Assembly (NCBI GenBank): GCA_024349245.1
Contig: JALDNG010000005.1
Location: forward strand, 19,906,501 to 19,970,500
Direction of reading: 5' to 3'
Source: Neodontobutis hainanensis
Lineage: Eukaryota > Chordata > Actinopteri > Gobiiformes > Odontobutidae
DNA: 64,000 nt
Shown piece after piece: positions 1 through 13,500 of this stretch. The notes under the pieces were generated by a model that saw only the letters and a list, made by a program, of their open reading frames with translations, ran no database searches and was not told the origin of the DNA. How positions within the stretch are numbered: position 1 is the first letter of the stretch; each line of letters begins with the position of its first letter. Both the position numbers and the translations under genes were made by a program.

Positions 1-754
1 GAAAAATAGAAAAGGAAGATTGTTTCCAGCTTCCAGCTTTCTGAACTTTACATTCAGAAAGCTACAGTAGTTCGCAACATTTTAGTGACTCAGTATTTAA
101 TGACACATGCTTTGTGCATGTTTAATGCAATGTAGTCCGTTGATTAATGTTTTCATTCATAAAACAGTAGATGTAGGACTCTCTGTTCAAAACCAGATTA
201 ATTTTAAAACGTTAAAATTTTTCTAAATTTTACATTACATTTTTATTCAATTGAGGACTGTCTATTATTGTCCAATCAATAGACTGCAGTGTTTAGCTGC
301 AATTTTAAGTATCCATACTACATTGCAGAAAACAAAAGCATACAAGCTACCAAAATCTTATGGTACTCTTATTTAGGCAATGGAACCTACCTCGTACAAC
401 CAAAAGGGCCAAAAGCATAAAGAATTAGTCTCTGTCACAACTTTGGTACAGACTGGGTGACTACTATGGGTATTAAGGCATTAGCATCTGCACAGACACT
501 AGAAGTCATGAAGATGTCAGGAGGAAACTGGAGCGCGGTGGCACTTGATGAAGAATATATACCGGAAACTAAAAATAATAATTATCAAACACGCAAATCC
601 TCCCGTCTCAGTCTGAATGTCCTTTAAAAACCAGTGGTCCCGTTAGAGCCTGTCTAGTGCATTCTGCCCCAGCGTGGGCCTTGTGTCAGTCCAGCAGCGG
701 AGCAGGGAGGGCTGACTGCAGGGACAGGAGCAGGAAGGGGGTAGTGACTGGACA
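1..754 (-). other. 3' UTR and downstream flank of the contactin gene
   Basis: Lies directly after the stop codon on the minus strand. The 600-754 part is GC-richer and probably UTR. A minus-strand AATAAA at 247-242 is the best candidate polyadenylation signal and would give a 3' UTR of roughly 500 bases. No other gene is visible here. Confidence 0.45.
242..247 (-). promoter_or_regulatory. Candidate polyadenylation signal AATAAA
   Basis: Canonical hexamer on the gene strand, about 510 bases after the stop codon. In AT-rich sequence such hexamers arise by chance and the downstream GU-rich element is not clear, so this is only a candidate. Confidence 0.3.
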
Positions 755-846
755 TCACCAGACAGTGCAAAGCAGTGCACTGATGAGAACTGGACACAGG
801 TACGACGGACAGAGGCGGGTCGCTCTTGAGCCGCGTGCTCCCATAC
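755..846 (-). CDS. cntn3: Contactin terminal coding exon: GPI-attachment tail and stop
   Basis: Residues 874-903 and TGA (755-757). The acceptor is TGTTGCAG at 847-848. Two bases complete the Ser codon begun upstream, giving SMGARGSRATRLCPSYLCPV and then a hydrophobic end, LISALLCTVW. Contactin tails have the same layout: (S)MxARGS, a short polar spacer and a hydrophobic segment removed on GPI addition. CNTN4 also begins SMDARGS and ends in Trp. The omega site is probably in the small residues GARGS. The match of phase, motif and stop makes this the real last coding exon. The tail is rich in Cys (three) and Pro for a GPI signal. Confidence 0.82.
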
Positions 847-3800
847 CTGCAACACAAGCAGCAGAAAAACACACTGTCAACCAACCGACCTCAGTGTTTA
901 AGATAATACAACTAAAGATTGTGTTTTGCAGATGGAGCTGGTTTGTAAGTGAATTGAAACAAACAATACTATAGCTGCACAATATTAAAAACATTTGGGA
1001 TTTGTGGTAACAATTTTGAATATTGTGATAACAACATGTGCTGCGATGTCTGAATGCTCTTTGACAGAGTAATGTTTAATGAATAAAATCACATTTTAAA
1101 ACTGGAACAACTCTGGAACAACTTTCTCTGTTTAAAGCAGGAGCTAAATCACTATAAAAAGACTCAACCTTTATTAAATCAACACTAAACAAGTCAAATC
1201 TTGATCGAAGTGTAGAAATAAACTACACTAGACTTTTTTTTAGAAGCACCACAGTTTGATTTAAGGCTCTGTTTGGAAGATTATTTTGAGGCAAAAAGTA
1301 ACTTTCCATCACAAAGACGACCATAAACTGTTTGCAAATACAAAAATGCCTCATTTTTTTAATAATACAAAGGATTCTTAAAAAAAAAAAAGCATTATTT
1401 TTAGATGTATGTATTTATCTACTTGTTCTACTCCAGCTACACATATTAACCTTGTTTTTAGCCCTTACTGTATTATTTTTTTTCCGAAAGAGACATCTGC
1501 TGCAATCAACATTTCAGCAGCATTGCTCCATTCATTTCACTCCCAAATAAATAAAAAACATTGCTGTCACTATTTTACACTTAAAAAGCACAAATACCCC
1601 TTCAATCAAAAGTATCCTTGACATTAATAACAAGCCATCGTAAATTAAAATCCTTCTGTGATGTTTTTTCCCATCTAAATTATTACTGACTTTCAACAGG
1701 AGAAGCCATTTATGCGCATGGAAGAGATAAAGTTTGTATCAGATCAGACAGCGGAGCAGCAAACTGAACCGCCTCACAATTTGGCACAGCAGCTGGACGG
1801 GAGCACCGAGCTGCTTTATATGCAGCGGCACTGTGCAGCCAGTCAACAAGGAATAATAACCCAATGGCAGAGATGGATGACACCGCGCATGCATTTCTAA
1901 AAAGGTTGCTCTCCTGCGAGTAAGTCTATTACACATGGCTGCAAAGGGATGCACCGGAGCCAAATTAAATGCTCTTTTCGGAGTTATTGAATTCTCACTT
2001 AAGCTTCATCAATGGCAGAGAGGAAATGATATGCAGAGCGGAAGGCAACAAACTCACTTAATTTGTGGATGTGGATTGGTTCGCTGCCCACACCTTCGCC
2101 GCCCTCGCTCACTGACTTGATCTGAATGAGATAGTTGTCAGAGGCAGAGAGGCTCAGCTCCACACTGGTTTTGGTCGTCAGGATAGTGGTCATGTCGTTG
2201 TAGTGGTGTCTCTTTAGCAGCACCTGAGACAAAGGGATAAGTTGTTTGATTCTAGCAGATTTGTTTCCTGCACTTATATAAGATGATTTATTGATTTATA
2301 CACAATTCAAAACATGTTGGGACACTGTGTAAAATGTACAGTGATTTGCAATATGTAATAACATATAATGTGTTGCAATATGAATAAGATCACATTTTAG
2401 TCATAATCCAACATATCAGGTGTTGAAACTGAGACATCTTACCATTTCATTAAGAAATTATAACAAATTCAATGGCAGCAACAGATGTCCAAAAAGCCAA
2501 AGCAACAAAAGGCTGGAAAGGTTTGTTGTACTAAAAAAAACAGCTTGGAACTAAACATGGCAAAGAAAGAAAGAGTCTCTCAGAAGTTAAAAAAAGATTG
2601 CATCTAAGGAATGTTTTTCAACATACAGTATAGATTATTAAATATCCCATCATCTAAAAAGGGTCAAGGTCAAAGGTCATTAGTGGATGCTTGTGATATT
2701 TATGCTCAAGCAGCATTTAAAAACAGGCCTGAGACTGTTCTGAAATCACTGCATGGATCTGTCTCTGTCTGTGACACAGTTCAAAGTCATCCACAAATGA
2801 GAGGTAAAGCTGTATCCAGCAAAGAAGACACATGGACACCAACAGAAACACTGCCATCTTCTCTGGGACAAAGCTCAATTTAAATGGACTGAGGCAAAAT
2901 GGAAAACTGTCTTATGATTAGATTATTCAAAATTGGAAGTAAAATTTTCATAAACGCTGTGTCCTGCCGACTAAAGAGGACAGGACCCATCAGCTTGTTA
3001 TCAGCGCTCAGTACAAAGGCCTGCATCTCCGAAAAGGCTCAATCAAAGATGAAAAGTATATAGAGGTTTTAGAGAAACATATGCTCCCATAAGGACAACG
3101 TATCTATCTATCAGAGAAGGCCTTGCATATTTCAGCAAGCTAATGCTAAACCAAATACTGTACCACATCCACCATGGCTTCAGTAGAAGAGTCCGAGTGC
3201 TGAACTTCAGATCTTTCACCAACAGACAACATTTGACTCATTATATAATAAAATACTGGTAATGAAGTCCCATGACTGTTGAGAATCTCGAATTCTACAT
3301 CAGACAACAATGAGACAACAATCCTCACCCAAAACTCCAGCAGCTGCTCTCCTCACTTCAGACATTTACAGACGGTTGTTTAAAGAAGAGAGGATGCAAT
3401 GTGTTGCTATGAAAAAGCAAATATTTTTCATAAAATGGCAATAATTCTCATTTTCAAGACCTTCTTGGTTGTTTATGATTTATTGTAAATAGGTAAATAG
3501 TTAAATGATATTTGCAAATCATTACATTGGGTTTTTATTCCATTTTATGCAGTGTTCCAACTTTCATGGAATTGGGTTTGTAAAAAGACAACAAAGCAGG
3601 GCCATGATTAGAGCACATGAAAATACGCAAATACGCAGGAGACCCACTTCAAGTCTTGTTTGGGTCGTTTGCCCAATGTTGTTTCCCTCTTTCTCACACT
3701 GTTTCCTGTCAGCCTACTGGCTACTATCAAATAAAGGCAAAAAGGCCAAAAAAAAACAAAAACATAAAATATACTAAAATTTCATAAAAAGCAGCCCAAA

Positions 3801-6800
3801 ACGTTTTTTTTGTCTCAAAACACACACACTCTTGAGAAATACATATATTTTTAAGCTGGTTATGGTTTATAGTAATAAACTCAATAGCGGGACCTACCAA
3901 GTACCCCGTGACCTTCGACTCTGTCTCCGTAGCAACGACCGGATCCCAGTGCAGTGAGAGCGTGGAGCCAACCATGGTCCATTGTACATTGAGAGGAGGC
4001 TTGTCTGGGGCTGGACCAACAAACATGAGCAGAAATATAAGGTGTTTAAACAATATGAGAGAAATGTTGTGTAGAATTTCACAGATGAGCTTTTCGATGT
4101 GAAAGGCATTACACTTCATTTTGATTTGGGACTACTTTTAATCTTGACCAATTTTACACCTGATTAAGTAATGCTACAACATCTTTTTTATGTGAATTAG
4201 GATTATAGGAATATCATGTAATGCAAATCTACTGTACTTCTGCAATAACTTGGTTGGATGTGCTGCCATTCATTTTAGGTTCACACAGCGCTTTGGCATG
4301 CACACACCGCAAAGAAATGTTGATCAGATTTAAAAATAACCAAAGCAGACATTGCAGCTAACTTACTTGCTATGTAGGCTTTTGCTTGTCATTGAGACCG
4401 ATTTTTAAAAATGTAAGTTCAGTATTTCAAGTAGCAATTTAATAATATGCAGATCAAATTGACGCTTTACTAGTCTGAGGAAATGGTAGACATAAATTTC
4501 AAGAAATTGCTTTGAAAATTATTTTATGGCTACTGGTGTGCTGGGTAAAAAATATTGTCTTAAAATAAACTATCCATCCACCATCTAACACACAAAAAAA
4601 ATCTGTAAGGGTATTCAAATGTTTAAATTATGAAATGAATTTTTTGCTGTCACTATCCCGTTCACTGTACTTAGCTTATACTGCTTCACTTAGCCTGGTA
4701 GAAATAGCAACAAGTGCTGCTTACCATGGTTACACAGAACCTTTCTCCCAGTGAGAAAAAAGAATGCCTCGAAACTAAGCAGTTTTATTTCCAGTCTTTG
4801 CGATAAAAAAATATAAAAAAAAACTGCTTTGAGTATTAATTGTCACTACACACCATCTTCACTAGATGAGGATGCGGGTAGGGAGTCTTTCTATTTATAG
4901 TCATTTATGGGTGGTCTTAATGGACACAATAAAGTAGTTCTGCATGTCCTTTCTGTGCAAATGTGGATTCTGCTGGGTCACTCTGGCCATCATCCAAATG
5001 CATTAATAGGTGAAAATCTGAACAGTGTGAATGTTGTATAAAAGGATGCTTATCAGTGTCGGTGGTGCAACAGATTACAAGACTCATAGTTTACATCACA
5101 TTACACGGAGTCACAGATTGGATCATTTTTGGGATCAGCAAAAAGAGGGGAGAAACTTCTTACTGTTACGGCCAGAGACATATTGAACAAATTAAACAAT
5201 CATTTCTAGAAAATAACTTGATTTGAGCTCTTTTCAAGGCCTGTGCGACGCAGGCTTATTATCACTGTCTGTTGTAATGTATGATGTTGAATTATGAGAG
5301 AATTAGGCAGTAATTGATGATGAAATGACTCCCTTACAAACTTGGAGAGATCCAAGACAAGAATGTGACTACTGTACAATGCAAGGTAAATGCACACTTC
5401 ATTTTCTATGACTTTCTTTCTCCAAATGACATACATGTGATTTAACTGAAGTAAGAGGCTTTTCAAGTTCTTCCCTCATCCGCCAGCCATTGTTGCTGAC
5501 TGACATGACTGCTCCATTTAGTAAAAAATGACTTACAGAGCAATGAAAAAAGCATTGACTTTTTCTTTAAAACAGTCAAATTAAGATAAATATAAAGAAT
5601 AATCTGCAGGTCAAGATCCACATAGATCCCGGATCAGCTGTGATCCATTGCACCGTAGTCAGTGTATTGGTTTTTCTTCCACTTCTACTCCAGCCTGTGC
5701 AACCAGTGTTTCTCTTTCTGCGCCTGTAATTATTTCATGTTACAAATAAATATCTCACAAAACATAAATTGAGCTTTAATTCTATAATTCATAAAACCTG
5801 TAAAAGGTATATGAGATTTGCAAATAGTGTTGTTGTTGAGTAAATTCTGCTCCCCTGTACTTACTGTATATTCAAACTTAATAAGTGTATTTACTCCCAC
5901 TTATAGCCTACACATGAAGTTGTCATGTACATGTTAGTTATCCCCTGTTAGGACAGTCACTTGACTGAACAATTCTCTTCATTTTTAATTCATCTCTGAT
6001 AAATCTGATGCCTAGTCTGTTCTAACAGATCGTAGACATCCTTGCACTGATAACAAGTCCAAGCCCTCCTTGAAACTCCTTGTTTAGAGCACAAGCAAGA
6101 ATTGCATGTAGTAAGTTTGCATTGGTGCACTTGACACAAATAGGTTTCCCCTCAAAAGGCAGATCCTCCTCGAGAATGCCAAAGTGTTAGCCCTGCAATT
6201 ACTGGTGACCGTAAAGAATAAGAGGTGAAAATAAATGAATGAATTTATTGTAACTTAAAAATCTATGTTTCTTCAGTAGACTCCAGGTGCCCTTCCTTAT
6301 GTTATGCCTCTTGATTCCAACTCCAATAAGAAACTGAGACAGCACCAAAGCCTTATTTCAAATTAAGACAAAGTACTCTATTTTCACTTTTTTCTATTTA
6401 TCCAAAAATCTATATTTCCTCTGTCAAGCACTATGTGGTCACTATCTAGAGCACTGTATCCAATGGAAATAAACTTTTTTGATTCCAAGTGTAATGGAAT
6501 AGTATGGTGTGAGTGTATCAAGTGTGTAGTCTATAAAAATAGATTATGTAGGGAAACAACATTCTCAAATTTCAAATGCAGCATGTATAGCAAGGCAGAA
6601 ACATCACTTGTCTTTTTAATTCCTTGTCTTGTCAGTGTAACATTCACACAGCACATTGACTTACTGTTTCTTTTAGTTAAAATGAAAAGCTTCTTGTCAG
6701 ATTTCATTTAATGAGCCGCTAACAAAGCCTCAGTAATGCTATGCCTATCACGCTGAAGACAGAACAGTTTTGTGTGGAAGAAGTGATGCGGCACATGAAG

Positions 6801-7504
6801 GATGAGTGTACAGGGGTCGCCTCTGGGGACACACTCACGTGGTTTCTTGGTAGTGGTGTTGATGGGTGCCGACTGGGGCCCGGGGCCGGCTGTGTTGAAG
6901 GCTGCCACGGAGAGGTAGTAGGCTGTGTCCGCTCTCAGCCCCGTCAGGTTGGCCGCTGTGTGATTTCCTGTTATGCGCACTTTGCCGATGGTATCCGGCT
7001 TGGTGTCGTCTTCCCAGTACATGACCTGAGGGAGAAAGTTAATATATACTCTTCTCTTTTTAGAATAGAATGCCATATAACTGAAAGTTGAGTGCTATGT
7101 TTGTATTGAGTGTTCATTTAGTTTCTTTGTTTCTTAAAAGCACAATATGCACACAAAGAGTAATTTATGTTACAGACAGACTCGCTTTGACATTGTTACA
7201 GATGGCCATAGGAGTGAAATAAAATGGCTCCATTCAGTCAGGATTATATTAATATCTACAAAAGAAAATGATTGTATATGTATGAATATTATATCTTTAT
7301 AAAGTGTAACAGCATCTGGATATCTGGATTAAATAGTCCCAGCTGGAGTAAACAAAACTTTCAGTGGCCTTTTAATCAGTGTCACCGTTCTGCCGGGGCT
7401 TTTAGACTTTCTAAGCTTAAGCTACAGACACTAATGCAACAGACAGAGCAGGCATTTTGACAGAACAGTGTGAACATATCACATAATGTCTCTATGGCAA
7501 AGTC

Positions 7505-7537
<33 letters not shown>

Positions 7538-10500
7538 AATTGGAATAAAATATATTACATTGAAATTAAATTCCTTGTTTAGTATGATATACTGTATAAA
7601 TATACAGTTCTGCTTTTTATTAATTCCTTGTAGATTTTCAATAAAAGTAGCCCAAATCAAGGAGGTGTGCACACTTGTCCATCACTACATTACTATGATG
7701 AATGGTGTTGTTGCCCAGTGAGAAAAATTTTTTTTTATATTTTTGTGGTGTTGCTGCTATTATAATAATATTATATGTTGCTATCAGAGGTTCTGGAAGA
7801 AAAGATATTTCAGTTTATATCAAAATGATTCAATGACTCAAGTGCATATTTTAACTGTATTTTTCCTTTTCCTTTTCTGGCCTCAGTTTTTAATTGTCAA
7901 TGAACCTGCTAAAGATGTAAAGAAATAATGTGAATCACTGTTTTTCACAGAAATCATTGCAGCAAATTATTAGAACGCATATTTCATCAGGAAATCTAAA
8001 ATGCTGTTTGTATTACTCAAGTGGAAGGAGCAAGCAATGATGAATAATACATTTTTCACTAGTAGAGTTAAATTACTGATGCACACCCTCTGGAGCAGCC
8101 AGTCATATCAACAGGACATTAGTGGGTCACATGATAACTGACCCAGAAAAAAAAAAAAAAAAATCATCATTATTCGCCAGCATGCCAACAATCTCCACTC
8201 TTGCTTTTGTTGTGTATAAGCTGATAATAAAACTGAAACCATTGGCTTTATTTCCCCAGAGCAGGTTGAACCAAGTTTTAAGCTGAGCTAAGGGTTGTCC
8301 TCAGACCAGTCTAACTAAAATTTTCCAGTTTCATAGACAGGTTTAAAGTTAGCTCAATCAACTCTCTTCACTCTGGTCCATTTACACCAACATTTTTACT
8401 TTTGTTCCTATTTCATAAAAATGGGTTAAAATGGAACATTGATTGTTGTTTGCATAAACTTCCATCTGCAGCCATAGCTCTCAATAAACCTGCCTTTTAA
8501 GAGCTGTAATATTATGAAGTGACCTCTAAACTTCACTGCACCAACAGCCGACAAAGCTAAATAAATCCCTCATTCTTTTGACAAATGCAGAGTGCGCTTT
8601 GGTGTGTTCCCCCCGGCACTCTTTCAATGTCTGTCACCTCTGGCCCTCGGCTCAAAGCTCTGCAGTGTCCATAGTGCTGGCCACATTGTCCTTTTAGAAC
8701 AGAGCTTATTTCTCCCAGCCCGGTCCTCAAGTGGATTTAAGTGCTTGAATCTCAATAGGCCACCAACAAAATGGATCTGGTGCCTTAATTAATGCTGAAA
8801 GAAACATAATTTATAACGGTTTTATATATTCACACATGCAGCAGAATATTGCCTTACACTTAAGTGAATTTTGATGATTATCTTACACAGTTCTAATTGA
8901 AAACACATATGAAACATAATCATTTATGAGTGTTGGAATAGCAGAGTATCCCCTAAGGCGGACATTTTGATTGAATTATTTATTGACTTTTATGTCATGT
9001 AATACCAGATGTATAAATATTTAAGATGTCCCAAAGCTAGATGTAAATGAGCCTGTTTGTTTTCTCAAATATCTCCTCACCTGCACCTTTAACAGCCGAA
9101 AGGAAAGCTGCACCAAATCATGTTTTACAGAGTGAGGAAGCCAAGACTTAGAGACTCTAGTGCCACTCTGTTTTGAGTCCTGAAAAAGTACTCCATCATG
9201 AAACCTAAAAAAGTAGGAATCTTAATCAATAGTTAGAGAAAATTTGAGAAACCATTTTTTGTAGAGACAGATTTAGTACTCAGAGTATGATAAACCTGGA
9301 AAAAGTGTTCAATGCGATTACAACCAAATGCTTCAGTAAACTCCTTAATCTCCATGATAAGACATAAGAAAGAGCTTCAATTCATCAATGCATATCTCCT
9401 TTAGTATGGGACTGTAAAGAAATGAGCTTACTGCAGGAGAGTCTCTAGCTGAGACATAAATCGTATTTCAAGCCAACTTTTAGGAAATTGGATGCTTTGT
9501 CCATAATTAATGTAAATAAGTGAGGGAATCATAGTGTGTAGCAACGAGAGGCTGGTGGTACAGCCTGTATTGTGCACTAAATAACTTTAATTCCTTCTCA
9601 TTCCTTCTCATTTTTGCTTAAGTAAGGATTATCTATTGTCCAATCAGGTGAATGCAATGTTAAGCTCCACCTTTTTCAAAGCATACCATGCTTGGGACTC
9701 CTGGCAGAGGCGTCACCAATGTATGCTTTTTGGAAACACATCCCAGTGGAAACGAGGCTCTTTACACGCATTAACCATAAAAAAAAAAATCTGTGTAACT
9801 TCAGCTTATTTACATAGACTAGATTGTGGAATATTTTTTTTATTCATGATAAAATCTAACACAGATTTGTCAAACAAAACTTAAATACATGTTGTTAATC
9901 TATATAAATCCATGTTTAAGAGGTTTACTGTTCCCATGGTTCTTGGAAAATAGTGTTTCAAAATAGCTGTTCACACGCTCAAAAAAGGTGTGGAAGGTGA
10001 AAACTATTAACTACACTGCCACCTTTATTTTTTTTATTTTTGGGCTGCCTTCAGAGTCAAATTATTATTTTTGTCAGTGGTCATAATGTTATGGCTAATA
10101 CTCTATATTGCGTATACTGTTAGCGAAAGTCTCCTGTATACTTCAATATACCACTCTATAACTACTGGTTTGAGATTTTAGGGGCCTCCCAGACTCAATA
10201 ACATGATTCTTCAAGACATTATAAAATGTTCCACAAACCGGTTTCTGCTTTAGGAGAAATGACCAATCATTTACAGGCATACTAGTCATCCAAACAAACT
10301 ATAAAACAAAACTGCAGGCACTTTGGGACCATTTAGTAGCTCAGAAGGGGAAGTGGCACATGGAGCCGCCCAATAAAGTTGACCCAGATGAGTCCTGCCA
10401 CAGGGAGTGGGACAAAAATGGTTTGATTTAAAAGCAGTGTGGCTACATATGAAGTTGCATGTGTGTCATACAAGCCAAAGTTATAATAATAATAATAATG

Positions 10501-13500
10501 GATTGGATTTATATTGCGCTTTTCTCCCAAGGGACCAAGGGACTCAAACGCTTACAGGTCGCCCATTATTATTCATACACAGTCATACTGTTGTGTTAAG
10601 CTACATCTGTAGCTGGTGCACACTGATGTGGCAGCCATTTTGCACCTACGTCCTCTTCGACCATCACCTCATACGAGGAAAGGTGGGTTAAGTGTCTTGC
10701 CCAAGGACACAACGAAAGTATGAATTGTGGGAAAAGTGGGAATCAAACCGCCTACCTTCTGGTTGAAGGATGACCACTCTACCACTGAGGTTTAGTTTTA
10801 AAGGCAGGTAGAGGAGGTGTTTGGTGTTCTGAGACAACACACTAAACAGAATCCAAAGTATGACATTTGTAGGTCCACATGTACCATTGATAATGATTTG
10901 TACAAAAGAATTGACTGTTTTCACAGTTTCTTGTAGATCTGTGGTAAAATGTTCCACCAACACCCCTCTGCCTGGTCCCAATTAGAAAGACAGACAAAGC
11001 AAAAACACAACCAAGGGAAGGTTTTATCCAGGACCGGCCACTGGTGAGCTGTGTTATACATACTGAGAGTCATTTCTACAGTCTATGTAAATTACATACA
11101 GTGGTGGCCAAAATTATTGGCACACTTGGCATACTGAAGAGGGATTATTTGTTTTAGTTGAATTGGTCATTAAAAAAAAGTAAAATGAAGGAAATGTCTA
11201 CAAATTCATCATTATACAAGCTAGGCCTATTTCACTGTCAATGTCACACACGCATGTTCCTTCACAGAAGAGTTCTCAAGAAATACTGTATATTGACATT
11301 ATGCCAGAGAGATGTGCTGTTGTAATTGCTGCGTCTATAATTGGAATCAATATTGAAATGATTAAATAATTCATTCATTGTATTTCTACCACTTAGTCCC
11401 GTTAGGGGTCGCGTGTGACTGAAGCTTATCCCAGCAGCTTTAATTCTGAGAAATAATTGAAACAATTATTTTAATAACATATGGGTTTTATAGACATAAA
11501 GAAGGTGAAAGCCATCAACTACTGTAAATTAATTGGTCTCATAGCCTTATATAGGTACAGTTGGACCAGCAAAAGCTTAAATTGTCCACCTTGTGGTATA
11601 TAAATGGACTGCCTCCTGAACTAAAATGGCCCCCACAGTCATCAGATCTCAACCCAATAGAGCATCTTTGGGATGTGGTGGAACGGGAGTTCGTGCCCTG
11701 GATGTGCATCCCACAAATCTCCACCAACTGCAAGATGCATCCTATCAATATGGGCCAACAATTGTAAGTTCAATTCCTGTTCTCCACAGTTCATATCGTT
11801 ACTGTGACCTTGGGCAAGACACTTAACCCTCCTTGCCTCTAGTGCCTTTGGCACTGGTGTATGAATATGTCAGAATGTTTGGTGGTGGTCGGAGAGGCTG
11901 TTAATATTATTCATTTATTTGATTGGGACAGTGCATGTTAATGAACATACATGAGACACAGCCACATGAATGTAAACATGCCAGTTGTTGTCCCAACATT
12001 CACACACATTCATACACCAGAGCATTATTAACACATTCATACACCAGAGCGACATTCACACACATTCATACACCAGAGCATTATTAACACATTCATACAC
12101 CAGAGCAACATTCACACATTCATACACCAGAGCGACATTCACACATTCATACACCAGAGCGACATTCACACATTCATACACCAGAGCGACATTCACACAT
12201 TCATACACCAGAGCAACATTCACACATTCATACACCAGAGCGACATTCACACATTCATACATCAGAGCAACATTCAAACATTTATACACCAGAGCAACAT
12301 TCACACATTCATACACCAGAGTAACATTCACACATTCATACACCAGAGTAACATTCACACATTCATACACCAGAGCAACACTCACACATTCATACACCAG
12401 AGCAACACTCACACATTCATACACCAGAGCAACATTCACACATTCATACACCAGAGCAACATTCACACATTCATACACCAGAGCAACATTCACACATTCA
12501 TACACCAGAGCAACATTCACACATTCATACACCAGAGTAACATTCAAACATTCAAACACCAGAGCAACATTCACACATTCATACACCAGAGTAACATTCA
12601 CACATTCATACACCAGAGCAACATTCACACACATTCATACACCAGAGCGACATTCACACATTCATACACCAGAGTAACATTCACACATTCATACACCAGA
12701 GCAACATTCACACATTCATACACCAGAGTAACATTCACACATTCATACACCAGAGCAACATTCACACATTCATACACCAGAGCAACATTCACACATTCAT
12801 ACACCAGAGCAACATTCACACATTCATACACCAGAGTAACATTCACACATTCATACACCAGAGCAACACTCACACATTCATACACCAGAGCGACATTCAC
12901 ACATTCATACACAAGAGCAACATTCACACATTCATACACCAGAGTAACATTCACACATTCATACACCAGAGCGACATTCACACATTCATACACCAGAGCG
13001 ACATTCACACATTCATACACCAGAGCAACATTCACACATTCATACACCAGAGCAACATTCACACATTCATACACCAGAGCAACATTCACACATTCATACA
13101 CCAGAGCAACATTCACACATTCATACACCAGAGCAACATTCACACATTCATACACAAGAGCAACACTCACACATTCATACACCAGAGCAACATTCACACA
13201 TTCATACACCAGAACAACATTCACACACCAGAGCAACATTCACACATTCATACACCAATGCCAGACACTGGAGGCAAGGAGTGTCTTGCCCAAGGACACA
13301 ACGACTGGGGAGAGCGGGAATTGAACCGCCAACCTTCCGGCTATAGGCTCTACCACTGAGTCAGTATGTAGGTACAAAATGGCTACCACGTCTCTGTCAG
13401 TCTGCCCCAGGGCAGCTGTAGTTACAGATGTAGCTTACTACCACCAGTGTGTGACTGTGGAGGGAATGAATAATGGATATGTAAAGCTTTTTTGGGTATC

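Noticed and set aside
643..884. Two further minus-strand frames overlapping the tail exon
   Set aside because: Only the frame that continues the split Ser codon from the FN4 exon gives the contactin tail; the other two are shadows.
11985..13239. Three long overlapping open frames (230 codons on plus; 192 and 204 on minus)
   Set aside because: They only reflect the 27-bp minisatellite, whose length is a multiple of three. The peptides are simple 9-residue repeats with no conserved flank.
11996..13257. CRISPR-like array
   Set aside because: Units are directly adjacent with no unique spacers, the host is a vertebrate, and there are no cas genes.
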